Below, piece after piece: positions 1-5,151 of a stretch of DNA of 7,370 bases. The stretch's first letter is position 1; each line of letters starts with the position of its first letter. The stretch spans positions 1-7,370 of the forward strand of contig JAQGMQ010000243.1 in the NCBI GenBank assembly GCA_028292305.1, read 5' to 3'. The position numbers and the translations under genes were made by a program. The notes below the pieces were generated by a model. That model had not been told where the DNA came from. It did no database searches and saw only the letters and a program-made list of their open reading frames with translations. The stretch comes from Rhodoferax sp. (lineage in GTDB: Bacteria; Pseudomonadota; Gammaproteobacteria; Burkholderiales; Burkholderiaceae_C).

Positions 1-905
1 GCCACCAGCAGGCTGGCCGCCGCCGACAGCGTGGCGCCGCGCCGGGTCACGATGCCGTAAGCCTCATGCCGCGAGCGCACGGCCAGCGGCAGGCGCACCG
101 CGATGTGGTGGGTTTCGCAGAAGTCCATGGTGGCCGACGACACCATGGCCACCATCTGCGGGTCCTGCTGCAGCATCAGCATGGTGGCGAAGCTGGACGA
201 GGTCTCGGTGGGGTACAGCGGCAGGGCCAGCCCGGCCTCGCGGAATTCACGCTCCATCAGGCTTCTGAGCGGCATGCCGGCCGGATAACAGATCCAGCGG
301 TACCTGGCCAGCTGCGCCAGGCTCACGCGGCGCGCGCGCGCCAGCGGGTGCTGCGGCCCCACGGCAAAGGCCACCTTTTCTTCGAGCAACGGTTCGTAGT
401 CGAACTGCTCGGGCTGCGCGGCCACCGTGGTGCGGCAGATGGCCAAGTCCAGTCGGCCAGCGTTGACCAGGCCCAGCAGCTCGGAACTCGTGCCCTCGCG
501 CACCTCGGCGGCCAGCGCCGGCTGGTCGGTGCGCAGCGCGGCCATGGCGCCGATCAGCAGGGAGTGCAGCGCGCCGGTGATCGCACCCACGGCCAGCCGG
601 CCGCCGCTGCCGCGCAGCACGCCGTCGATCTCCTCGCGCATGTGGTCCAGGTCGGCATCGATCAGGCGCGCATAACGCAGCACGCAGCGGCCGAGTTCAT
701 TCGGCGCCACGCCCTTGGACGAGCGCACGAACAACGCCATGCCGAAGGTGGCCTCCACCTCGCGCAACGCCTTGGTCAGGCCCGACTGCGTGATCGACAG
801 CGCCTGGGCCGCGCGGTGCAGCGAACCATGTTCCTCCAGCGCCACCAGCAGGGCCAACTGGCGGAACTTGAGGCGGGCGGTGATGTGCGGCAGGCTCTTC
901 AGCAT
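1..905 (-). CDS. LysR-type transcriptional regulator (C-terminus beyond left edge)
   Basis: This is a DNA-binding transcriptional regulator acting in the cytoplasm. Reading the minus strand from the ATG at 905 gives 301 uninterrupted codons that run off the window. The N-terminus, MLKSLPHITARLKFRQLALL, leads into a winged helix-turn-helix at about residues 18-65; the recognition part reads AAQALSITQSGLTKALREVE, the classic LysR pattern. Residues from about 95 onward form the inducer-binding domain (GGRLAVGAITGAL, then LDLAICRT and FAVGPQHPLA). LysR proteins are usually 290-330 aa, so only a few to some 20 residues should be missing. The start is preceded by a weak GGAA. The gene diverges from the SDR-receptor operon with 102 bp between the starts, so it most likely controls that operon in response to a substrate-related ligand. 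The HTH style recalls the GbpR/PcaQ side of the family, but I cannot assign a ligand. Confidence 0.93.
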   Translation of the reverse strand, partial: MLKSLPHITARLKFRQLALLVALEEHGSLHRAAQALSITQSGLTKALREVEATFGMALFVRSSKGVAPNELGRCVLRYARLIDADLDHMREEIDGVLRGSGGRLAVGAITGALHSLLIGAMAALRTDQPALAAEVREGTSSELLGLVNAGRLDLAICRTTVAAQPEQFDYEPLLEEKVAFAVGPQHPLARARRVSLAQLARYRWICYPAGMPLRSLMEREFREAGLALPLYPTETSSSFATMLMLQQDPQMVAMVSSATMDFCETHHIAVRLPLAVRSRHEAYGIVTRRGATLSAAASLLV

Positions 906-1007
906 GGTGATTCCATTTGGTCATCGGTCGATCAGAAGTTCTCACTATGCAGCATGCGGCGGCTTCACCACAATCCCGCTTCTGTTCGAGACAAGGAGAC
1001 AAGACAG
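906..1007. promoter_or_regulatory. Divergent promoter region between LysR gene and SDR operon, with candidate LysR operator
   Basis: This 102-bp gap between two divergent starts must hold both promoters. At 921-934 there is an imperfect dyad, TCATCGGTCGATCA, with ATCG/CGAT half-sites matching at 10 of 14 positions. Its T-N12-A layout is close to the T-N11-A box of LysR regulators. A strong Shine-Dalgarno AAGGAG at 993-998, nine bases before the ATG at 1008, fixes the SDR start. I see no convincing -35/-10 pair; CACTAT at 943-948 is only a weak -10 candidate. The operator is an inference from position and symmetry. Confidence 0.45.
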
Positions 1008-1757
1008 ATGGTCAACTACCAATTCGAAGGCCGCACGGCCGTCATCACCGGCGGCGCGCAGGGCATCGGTTTCGCCATCGCGGAGCGGCTGCTGGCCGGC
1101 GGCGCCAGGGTCGCGCTGTGGGACGCGAATGTCGACGCGCTGCAGGCGGCGTTGATCGCGCTGAACACCGAAGCCGTGAGCGCGGTCACGGTCGACATCA
1201 CATCGCTGGCCGCCGTGGAAGCCGCGGTGGCGCAGACCGAATCGGCCTCCGGCCCGATCGCCATGCTGGTGCACAGCGCAGGCATTGCCGGCGCCAACGC
1301 GCCCGTGGCCGACTACCCCGAGGCCGAGTGGAAACGCATCATCGACATCAACCTGAACGGCGCCTTCCACGTGAACCGGGCGGTGGTCAAGGGCATGGTG
1401 GCGCGCAACTACGGCCGCATCGTGAACATCGCTTCCATCGCCGGCAAGGAAGGCAACCCGAATGCCGCGGCCTACAGCGCCTCGAAGGCCGGCGTGATCG
1501 CGCTGACCAAGAGCCTGGGCAAGGAAACCGCCACCTTCGATGTGGCCGTGAACGCCATCACGCCGGCCGCGGCGCGCACCAGGATCTTCGACCAGATGTC
1601 GCAGCAGCACATCGACTACATGCTGGCAAAGATCCCGCGCGGGCGCTTCGTCGAAGTGGCGGAGGTGGCCGCCATGGTGGCCTGGCTGGTGTCCAGCGAC
1701 AACTCGTTCACCACCGGCGCGGTGTTCGATCTCTCGGGCGGCCGCGCCACTTACTGA
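1008..1757 (+). CDS. SDR-family NAD(P)-dependent oxidoreductase
   Basis: This is a cytoplasmic dehydrogenase or reductase of the classical short-chain family, 249 aa, a normal length. It has the cofactor motif TGGAQGIG (residues 14-21), an acidic D39 at the end of the second strand that usually favours NAD(H), HSAG in place of the usual NNAG (89-92), and the catalytic set N115, S143, Y156 and K160 (YSASK). The S-to-Y spacing of 13 matches FabG-type enzymes. After strand six the usual PG motif is replaced by P186-A187 (NAITPAAART). The C-terminus, SFTTGAVFDLSGGRATY, is typical of the family. The ATG at 1008 is chosen because of the AAGGAG at 993-998 and because the glycine motif lies at the expected distance from it; the same frame stays open far upstream, antisense to the LysR gene, and that part is not coding. 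It is first in an operon with the Bug receptor. The substrate is not evident; a hydroxy acid or sugar-acid derivative is a guess from context. FabG-like annotations would be over-specific. Confidence 0.93.
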   Translation: MVNYQFEGRTAVITGGAQGIGFAIAERLLAGGARVALWDANVDALQAALIALNTEAVSAVTVDITSLAAVEAAVAQTESASGPIAMLVHSAGIAGANAPVADYPEAEWKRIIDINLNGAFHVNRAVVKGMVARNYGRIVNIASIAGKEGNPNAAAYSASKAGVIALTKSLGKETATFDVAVNAITPAAARTRIFDQMSQQHIDYMLAKIPRGRFVEVAEVAAMVAWLVSSDNSFTTGAVFDLSGGRATY

Positions 1758-1782
1758 AACTACAACAATTCAAGGAGACAAC

Positions 1783-2754
1783 ATGCAGATCAACCGACGC
1801 CACGTCATCGCTTCCGCCGCCAGCTTCGCGCTGGCCGGCCTGTCCACCGCCAGCCACGCTTCCGACTACCCCAACCGGCCGATCGAAGTCATCGTGCCGG
1901 TGGCCGCCGGCGGCGGTACCGACCTGGTGGGCCGCGCGTTCGCCGAAGCGTCGAAGAAATACCTGCCGCAGCAGCCGATGATCGTCACCAACAAGCCGGG
2001 CGCGAGCGGCGCCGTGGGCATGGGCGACCTGATCAACGCCAAGCCCGACGGCTACAAGATCGGCATCATCATCGTCGAGCTGACCATCATCCCGAACCTC
2101 GGCATCACCAAGTTCACCGCCTCCGACCTGCGGCCCATTGCCCGGCTCAACGTCGACCCGGGCGCGGTCACCGTGCGCGCCGACGCACCCTGGAAGACGG
2201 TCGAAGAATTCCTGGCCGACGCCAAACAGCGCAAGGACCCGCTGGCCGTGGGCAATGCGGGCATGGGCTCGATCTGGCACATGGCGGCCGCGGCGCTGTC
2301 CGACAAGACCGGCATCGCGTTCAACCACGTGCCCTTCCTGGGCGCATCGCCGGCGGTGGTGGCGCTGCTCGGCGGCCATGTCGACGCGATCACCGTCAGC
2401 CCCGGCGAGGTGGCGCAGCATGTGGCCGCCGGCAAGCTGCGCACACTGGCCGTGATGGCCGACCAGCGCGTCCCCGGCATGTTCGAAAAAGTGCCCACGC
2501 TGAAGGAACGCGGCATCGACCTGTCGGTGGTGGTGTGGCGTGGCCTGGCGGTGCCGAAGACAACCCCTGAAGACATCGTCGCCCTCTTGAGCGACGTGGC
2601 CAGGAAGGCCGCCGACGACGCCGTGTTCCGCGATGCACTGACCAAGGCCAACCTGGGTTGGGCCTATGCCGACGCGGCCACGTTCCAGGTGGCGATCGAC
2701 AAGGACCGGGCGTTCTACAAGGACCTGGTGCCCAAGCTCGACATGAAGAAGTGA
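1783..2754 (+). CDS. Bug-family (TctC-type) periplasmic solute-binding receptor
   Basis: This is an exported receptor of the tripartite tricarboxylate transporter family (TctC/Bug), 323 aa, the normal length. These proteins capture small carboxylates or related solutes in the periplasm. Residues 1-26 form a signal peptide: a basic start (QINRR), a hydrophobic stretch (about 8-20) and a predicted cut after ASHA (26). The mature part begins SDYPNRPIEVIVPVAAGGGT, the family's hallmark first strand and ligand loop, followed by NKPGASGAVG (70-79) and KPDGY (87-91). The RR at residues 5-6 before the hydrophobic stretch is faintly Tat-like but lacks a good consensus. The start has AAGGAG at 1772-1777, five bases upstream, and lies 25 bp after the SDR stop, so the two genes form an operon. 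No TctA/TctB membrane partners are in the window. Orphan Bug receptors are common in Burkholderiales and may use distant transporters or act as sensors. The ligand cannot be named from sequence alone. Confidence 0.94.
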   Translation: MQINRRHVIASAASFALAGLSTASHASDYPNRPIEVIVPVAAGGGTDLVGRAFAEASKKYLPQQPMIVTNKPGASGAVGMGDLINAKPDGYKIGIIIVELTIIPNLGITKFTASDLRPIARLNVDPGAVTVRADAPWKTVEEFLADAKQRKDPLAVGNAGMGSIWHMAAAALSDKTGIAFNHVPFLGASPAVVALLGGHVDAITVSPGEVAQHVAAGKLRTLAVMADQRVPGMFEKVPTLKERGIDLSVVVWRGLAVPKTTPEDIVALLSDVARKAADDAVFRDALTKANLGWAYADAATFQVAIDKDRAFYKDLVPKLDMKK

Positions 2755-2764
2755 GGCCCGCCGT

Positions 2765-3694
2765 TCACGTCAGGCTGCCGGCGAACTGCTCTGCCAGCCG
2801 GTTGTGGCGGAAGGCTTCCACCGTGAAGTCCACGAAGGCCCGGGTCTTGGCCGCCATCAGGTTGCGGCTCGGGTAGTAGAGCGAGATCGCGCCGGCATCG
2901 CCCCACCACTTGGGCGCCAGCCGCACCAAAGCGCCGCTGTGCAGATGGGGCAGCGCATCGGGCACGATGAGCAAGGTCACGCCCAGGCCCAGCAGCGCCG
3001 CGCGGCACATGGCGGCCGGCTCGTTGAGCACCACCCTTTCATTGACCAGAGCCGGCATCTCAGCACCCGCCGCGTTGCGCAGGCTCCATTGCCGCACGCG
3101 GCCGGTGCGCGGCGAGCGCATGGCGATGCCGTCGAGCGCCGCCAGCCCCTCGGGCGTGGTGACGCGCTTGCGGCCCGCCATGTAGGCCGGCGATGCCACC
3201 GCGATCACATGGGCCGGCGCCAGCGCACGCGCCACCACGCCGGCCGACATCTCGAAGCCGCCGCCGATGGCCGCGTCGAAACCTTCGGCGATCAGGTCGA
3301 CCTGGCGGCTGTCGAACTGCCAGTCGATGCGCACGCCCGGGTAACGCTGCATGAACCCGGGCAACAGCGGCAGGATGTGGTCCAGACCGAAGCCCTGGGC
3401 CAGGCTGACCCGCAGCACGCCGCTGGGCACGCCCTGGTTTTCGGCCATCGCGGCGACGGCGGCCTGCACACCGGCCAGCGGGTCGGACACGGCGACAAGG
3501 AAGCGCTCGCCCGCCTCGGTGAGCGTGAGCTTGCGCGTGCTGCGGTGGAACAGCCGCTGCCCCAGATTGCGCTCGAGCATGGCCACGTTGCGGCTCACGG
3601 CGGCCGGTGTCAACGCCAGCTGACGTGCGGCCGCCGAGAAGCTGGCGGCCCTGGCGCTGCCCACGAAGGATTCGATATTGGCGAGGGTTTCCAT
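2765..3694 (-). CDS. LysR-type transcriptional regulator
   Basis: This is a complete 309-aa LysR regulator. It starts METLANIESFVGSARAASFS; the helix-turn-helix lies at about 18-40 (AAARQLALTPAAVSRNVAML), followed by the wing and linker ERNLGQRLFHRSTRKLTLTE (41-60). The ligand-binding domain spans about 92-295 (SGVLRVSLAQGFG; DAAIGGGFE; GLGVTLLIVPDALP). The pattern with RSTRKLTLTEAG belongs to the large DmlR/CrgA-like branch, whose members commonly act on an adjacent divergent gene. It diverges from the NAD(P)-binding oxidoreductase at 3815, with 120 bp between starts, and converges on the Bug receptor with a 10-bp gap between stops and no visible terminator hairpin. Its likely role is to control the 3815 gene and its own promoter; the effector is unknown. 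Confidence 0.95.
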   Translation of the reverse strand: METLANIESFVGSARAASFSAAARQLALTPAAVSRNVAMLERNLGQRLFHRSTRKLTLTEAGERFLVAVSDPLAGVQAAVAAMAENQGVPSGVLRVSLAQGFGLDHILPLLPGFMQRYPGVRIDWQFDSRQVDLIAEGFDAAIGGGFEMSAGVVARALAPAHVIAVASPAYMAGRKRVTTPEGLAALDGIAMRSPRTGRVRQWSLRNAAGAEMPALVNERVVLNEPAAMCRAALLGLGVTLLIVPDALPHLHSGALVRLAPKWWGDAGAISLYYPSRNLMAAKTRAFVDFTVEAFRHNRLAEQFAGSLT

Positions 3695-3814
3695 CGTGGC
3701 CTGCTGGTTTGGCTTTCAACGTTTGCTTGAAGATGATTCCAGCGATTGTCTACTAATCAAACTGCAATCGAAAGCCCAGAATTCGCTACATCAACCACTC
3801 ACAAGGCAAATTTC
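3695..3814. promoter_or_regulatory. Divergent promoter with LysR-type box and nested dyads
   Basis: This 120-bp region separates the second LysR gene from the oxidoreductase. At 3746-3760 the sequence TTG-N9-CAA contains an exact T-N11-A core (T3747, A3759), the classical LysR binding box. It lies inside a wider perfect dyad, CGATTG (3743-3748) with CAATCG (3765-3770). A second dyad, TTCAA-N7-TTGAA, occupies 3715-3731. On the minus strand a -35-like TTGATT (complement of 3755-3760) and a -10-like AATCAT (complement of 3733-3738), 16 bp apart, could drive the LysR gene. The box would then overlap that promoter, as expected for autorepression. On the plus strand TTGAAG (3727-3732) with TACTAA (3751-3756) is a weaker candidate. 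The dyads are seen directly; their use is inferred. Confidence 0.55.
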
Positions 3815-4429
3815 ATGGCACATACCACCCCAACCATCGGCATCATCGGCGCAGGCGCGATCGGCACCGCCATCGCCCGCGCACTGGCACGCGCCAGGCT
3901 CCCGGCCACGCTGTCCAACAGCCGCGGCCCCGCGTCATTGGCCACACTGGTGCGCGACATCGGCCCGACCATCACCGCCGGCACCCGCGAGCAAGCCGCC
4001 GCCGCCGACCTCGTGTTCGTCGCCGTCAACTGGTCGAAACTACCCGCCGCGCTGGCCGGCCTGCCCGACTGGCAGGGCCGCACCGTGGTCGACGCCAACA
4101 ATCCCATCGAGGCCCCGCTGTTTCAGCCTGTCGCGTTGAATGGCCTCAGCTCCAGCGAAGTCTTCGCCGGGCTCGTGCCAGGGGCGCGGGTGGTGAAGGC
4201 GTTCAACCACTTGGCTGCTGCGCAGGTCGGGGGCGACCCGACGTTCGAAGGCGGTCAACGGGTGATGTTTTACGCGGGGGATGACGTGGGGGCGAAGACG
4301 CAGGTCGGTGCGCTGATCGAGCAGTTGGGCTTTTTTGGGCTGGATGTGGGAGGGTTGGTGGCGGGGGGTGGGTTGATGCAGTTTCCGGGAGGGGTGTTGC
4401 CGTTGCAGAAGTTGGTGCGGTATGGGTGA
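3815..4429 (+). CDS. NAD(P)-binding oxidoreductase, F420-dependent NADP reductase-like
   Basis: This is a short (204 aa) cytoplasmic Rossmann-fold protein resembling the N-terminal domain family of F420-dependent NADP oxidoreductases and pyrroline-5-carboxylate reductases. The glycine motif is GIIGAGAIGTAIARALARA (residues 9-27). SNSRG at 34-38 follows the second strand and is the usual NADP-phosphate recognition loop. VVDANNPIE (91-99) and VVKAFNHL (126-133) are typical signature segments. The start is the ATG at 3815, with AAGG at 3803-3806 eight bases upstream; an in-frame TTG at 3746 would add 23 residues unlike the family and would run through the operator. In bacteria without F420 such proteins are usually reductases or dehydrogenases of unknown substrate. 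It diverges from a LysR gene that probably controls it. Codon use shifts sharply in the last third (see findings), although the protein stays family-like to the end. Confidence 0.88.
   Translation: MAHTTPTIGIIGAGAIGTAIARALARARLPATLSNSRGPASLATLVRDIGPTITAGTREQAAAADLVFVAVNWSKLPAALAGLPDWQGRTVVDANNPIEAPLFQPVALNGLSSSEVFAGLVPGARVVKAFNHLAAAQVGGDPTFEGGQRVMFYAGDDVGAKTQVGALIEQLGFFGLDVGGLVAGGGLMQFPGGVLPLQKLVRYG
4348..4372 (+). other. Possible G-quadruplex tract inside the 3' end of the oxidoreductase gene
   Basis: Four G-runs occur on the coding strand: GGG (4348-4350), GGG (4352-4354), G6 (4363-4368) and GGG (4370-4372), with loops of 1, 8 and 1 bases. The middle loop is just over the usual 7-base limit. 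The tract lies within codons for a Gly/Val/Leu-rich stretch, so it may be only a by-product of codon choice. Confidence 0.25.
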
Positions 4430-4470
4430 GGCGATTTTTTTGATGGGGTCGGTGGTTAGCGCGCACTGCG

Positions 4471-4491
4471 TTCGTGCTGAGCCTGTTGAAG
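4471..4491 (+). repeat. Outermost inverted block, left copy
   Basis: TTCGTGCTGAGCCTGTTGAA and the following G match, at 16 of 21 positions, the reverse complement of 5091-5111. From general familiarity, sequences of the type TTCGTCCTGAGCTTGTCGAA recur in intergenic regions of many proteobacteria; both copies here look like diverged members of that group. Confidence 0.5.
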
Positions 4492-4527
4492 CATCTTCGG
4501 TTTGTTCAGCCCGTTGAGTCAGCGAGC

Positions 4528-4597
4528 GTTGACTTTCGCTGCTGGCCGGACTCGCCCAGCAGGCGAACTACTTTTCTTGTGCGCACAAGAAACGTAG
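4528..4597 (+). repeat. Left arm of long inverted repeat, ending in a perfect 20-bp palindrome
   Basis: The arm starts GTTGACTTTCGCTGCTGGCC and ends in the palindrome TTTCTTGTGCGCACAAGAAA (4573-4592), which is its own reverse complement. With flanking CTAC and GTAG the palindrome extends to 30 bp (4568-4597) with one mismatched pair. The reverse complement of 4985-5048 aligns along the whole arm, with shared blocks GTTGAC, CTGGCCGG, CTCGC/GTCGC, GGCGA and the palindrome. Confidence 0.7.
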
Positions 4598-4604
4598 TCC
4601 ATCG

Positions 4605-4804
4605 ATACCGGACGCGTCGCTGCGCTGGCTACCGTCGCGAGTCGGCGCCCGTTGACTTATCCCCTCTCCCGCGTGCGGGAGAGGGTTAGGGTGAGGGGCG
4701 GCTAGTCGCGCAGGGACGTCCATCACCACCCTCACCCCAGCCCTCTCCCGCACGCGGGAGAGGGAGCAATACCGGGGCAGCCAGCGCAGCGATGCCTCCG
4801 GTAT
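4605..4804. repeat. Inverted pair of 29-bp blocks flanking the REPIN-like core
   Basis: The left block 4605-4633 begins ATACCGGACGCGTCGCTGCG. The reverse complement of 4776-4804 begins ATACCGGAGGCATCGCTGCG. They agree at 26 of 29 positions. The right block also folds on itself: AATACCGG (4768-4775) pairs with CCGGTATT (4798-4805), with GGCA/TGCC continuing the stem across a one-base bulge. Confidence 0.7.
4662..4764. repeat. REPIN-like doublet: two inverted copies of a palindromic REP-type repeat
   Basis: Each copy contains a palindrome with perfect 11-bp arms, CCCTCTCCCGC and GCGGGAGAGGG, around a 2-bp centre (GT at 4673-4674, AC at 4752-4753). Each palindrome is followed inward by a GGGTGAGGG-type tail. 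Copy one (4662-4697) and copy two (4729-4764) are inverted and agree at 34 of 36 positions, with a 31-bp spacer. Length, inverted pairing and position between convergent genes match the general description of REPINs, hairpin-forming REP doublets usually mobilised by RAYT transposases. The GTAG head typical of enterobacterial and pseudomonad REPs is absent, and no RAYT gene is in the window. Either hairpin could act as a terminator or stabilise an mRNA end. Confidence 0.75.
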
Positions 4805-4855
4805 TCGGCTCGCTGACTCCGGCCCACCCCCCTCTCAATGCGCCGAGGAGCCGAA

Positions 4856-4918
4856 GGTTTGGCGGATCAGGGCTGGCGTTGTTTGAGCGCAGCGAGTTTA
4901 GCCAGACCCCGCCAAACC
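4856..4918. repeat. Separate hairpin within the asymmetric right-side segment
   Basis: GGTTTGGCGG (4856-4865) is the perfect reverse complement of CCGCCAAACC (4909-4918). An inner stem CTGGC (4873-4877) with GCCAG (4901-4905) continues the fold. The loop contains GAGCGCAGCGAG. This hairpin lies in the 181-bp segment with no partner on the left side of the mirror region, so it may be a separate inserted unit. Confidence 0.6.
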
Positions 4919-4980
4919 CGAGCACCACAGGTTCCCGCAGCGAAGCGCAGGGCGCAGTTAGCGGGGGCGCCTTCTTTTCG

Positions 4981-5048
4981 TGAGGTTTCTTGTGCGCACA
5001 AGAAATTTCACTCGCCCGCCGGTGCGACTACCGGCCAGCGACGTCAAC
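4981..5048 (-). repeat. Right arm of long inverted repeat, with the second perfect 20-bp palindrome
   Basis: TTTCTTGTGCGCACAAGAAA recurs at 4986-5005, identical to 4573-4592. It is followed by CTCGCCCGCCGG, CCGGCCAGCG and GTCAAC (5043-5048), which correspond in reverse order to the blocks of the left arm. Confidence 0.7.
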
Positions 5049-5090
5049 CGACGTTGACACATCAGCCAGGCTTAAACACCAAACCAGGCC

Positions 5091-5111
5091 CTTGGACAAG
5101 CTCAAGACGAA
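5091..5111 (-). repeat. Outermost inverted block, right copy
   Basis: CTTGGACAAGCTCAAGACGA plus A is the inverted partner of 4471-4491 (16 of 21). It resembles the common intergenic repeat type TTCGACAAGCTCAGGACGAA. Confidence 0.5.
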
Positions 5112-5151
5112 GGGCGGCAGACGAAGTGCCGACGGAAGGATGCCAACCACC

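Larger units (their letters stand above)
4471..5111. repeat. Nested mirror-image inverted-repeat region between convergent genes
   Basis: The 722 bp between the stops at 4429 and 5152 hold no credible gene but show repeated inverted symmetry about a centre near 4713. From outside inward, left blocks match the reverse complement of right blocks: 4471-4491 with 5091-5111 (16 of 21), 4528-4593 with about 4985-5048 (gapped, roughly three-quarters identical), 4605-4633 with 4776-4804 (26 of 29), and 4662-4697 with 4729-4764 (34 of 36). The order is kept on both sides. The right half carries about 181 extra bases (4805-4985). There is no transposase and no clear target-site duplication. It may be two copies of a roughly 200-bp intergenic repeat inserted head to head, a MITE-like element, or accumulated REP-type sequences. 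As it lies between converging genes it may also end transcription from both sides. In the flanks 4430-4470 and 5112-5151 I see nothing except a T-run at 4435-4441. Confidence 0.75.

Noticed and set aside
66..1007. Upstream extension of the SDR reading frame (a 563-codon open frame starting at 66)
   Set aside because: The first 314 codons are antisense to a clear LysR gene and give low-complexity Arg/His/Gln-rich sequence. The SDR has a proper ribosome-binding site and ATG at 1008.
1783..1860. Tat-type signal peptide on the Bug receptor
   Set aside because: The RR at residues 5-6 lacks the usual S/T-R-R-x-F-L-K context, and family members are normally Sec-exported; a Sec peptide with an ASHA cleavage site explains it as well.
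917..1981. Plus-strand open frame of 354 codons across the SDR and receptor junction
   Set aside because: It is a shadow in the alternate frame of two well-supported genes, with Arg/Gly-rich translation typical of out-of-frame GC-rich DNA.
3746..3814. TTG start at 3746 extending the oxidoreductase by 23 residues
   Set aside because: The extension runs through the LysR-type box, has no family similarity, and the ATG at 3815 has a Shine-Dalgarno and places the glycine motif at the normal distance from the N-terminus.
4471..5111. CRISPR array or integron attC-type site
   Set aside because: The repeats are inverted and nested rather than regularly spaced direct repeats, and there are no attC core sites, cas genes or integrase genes.
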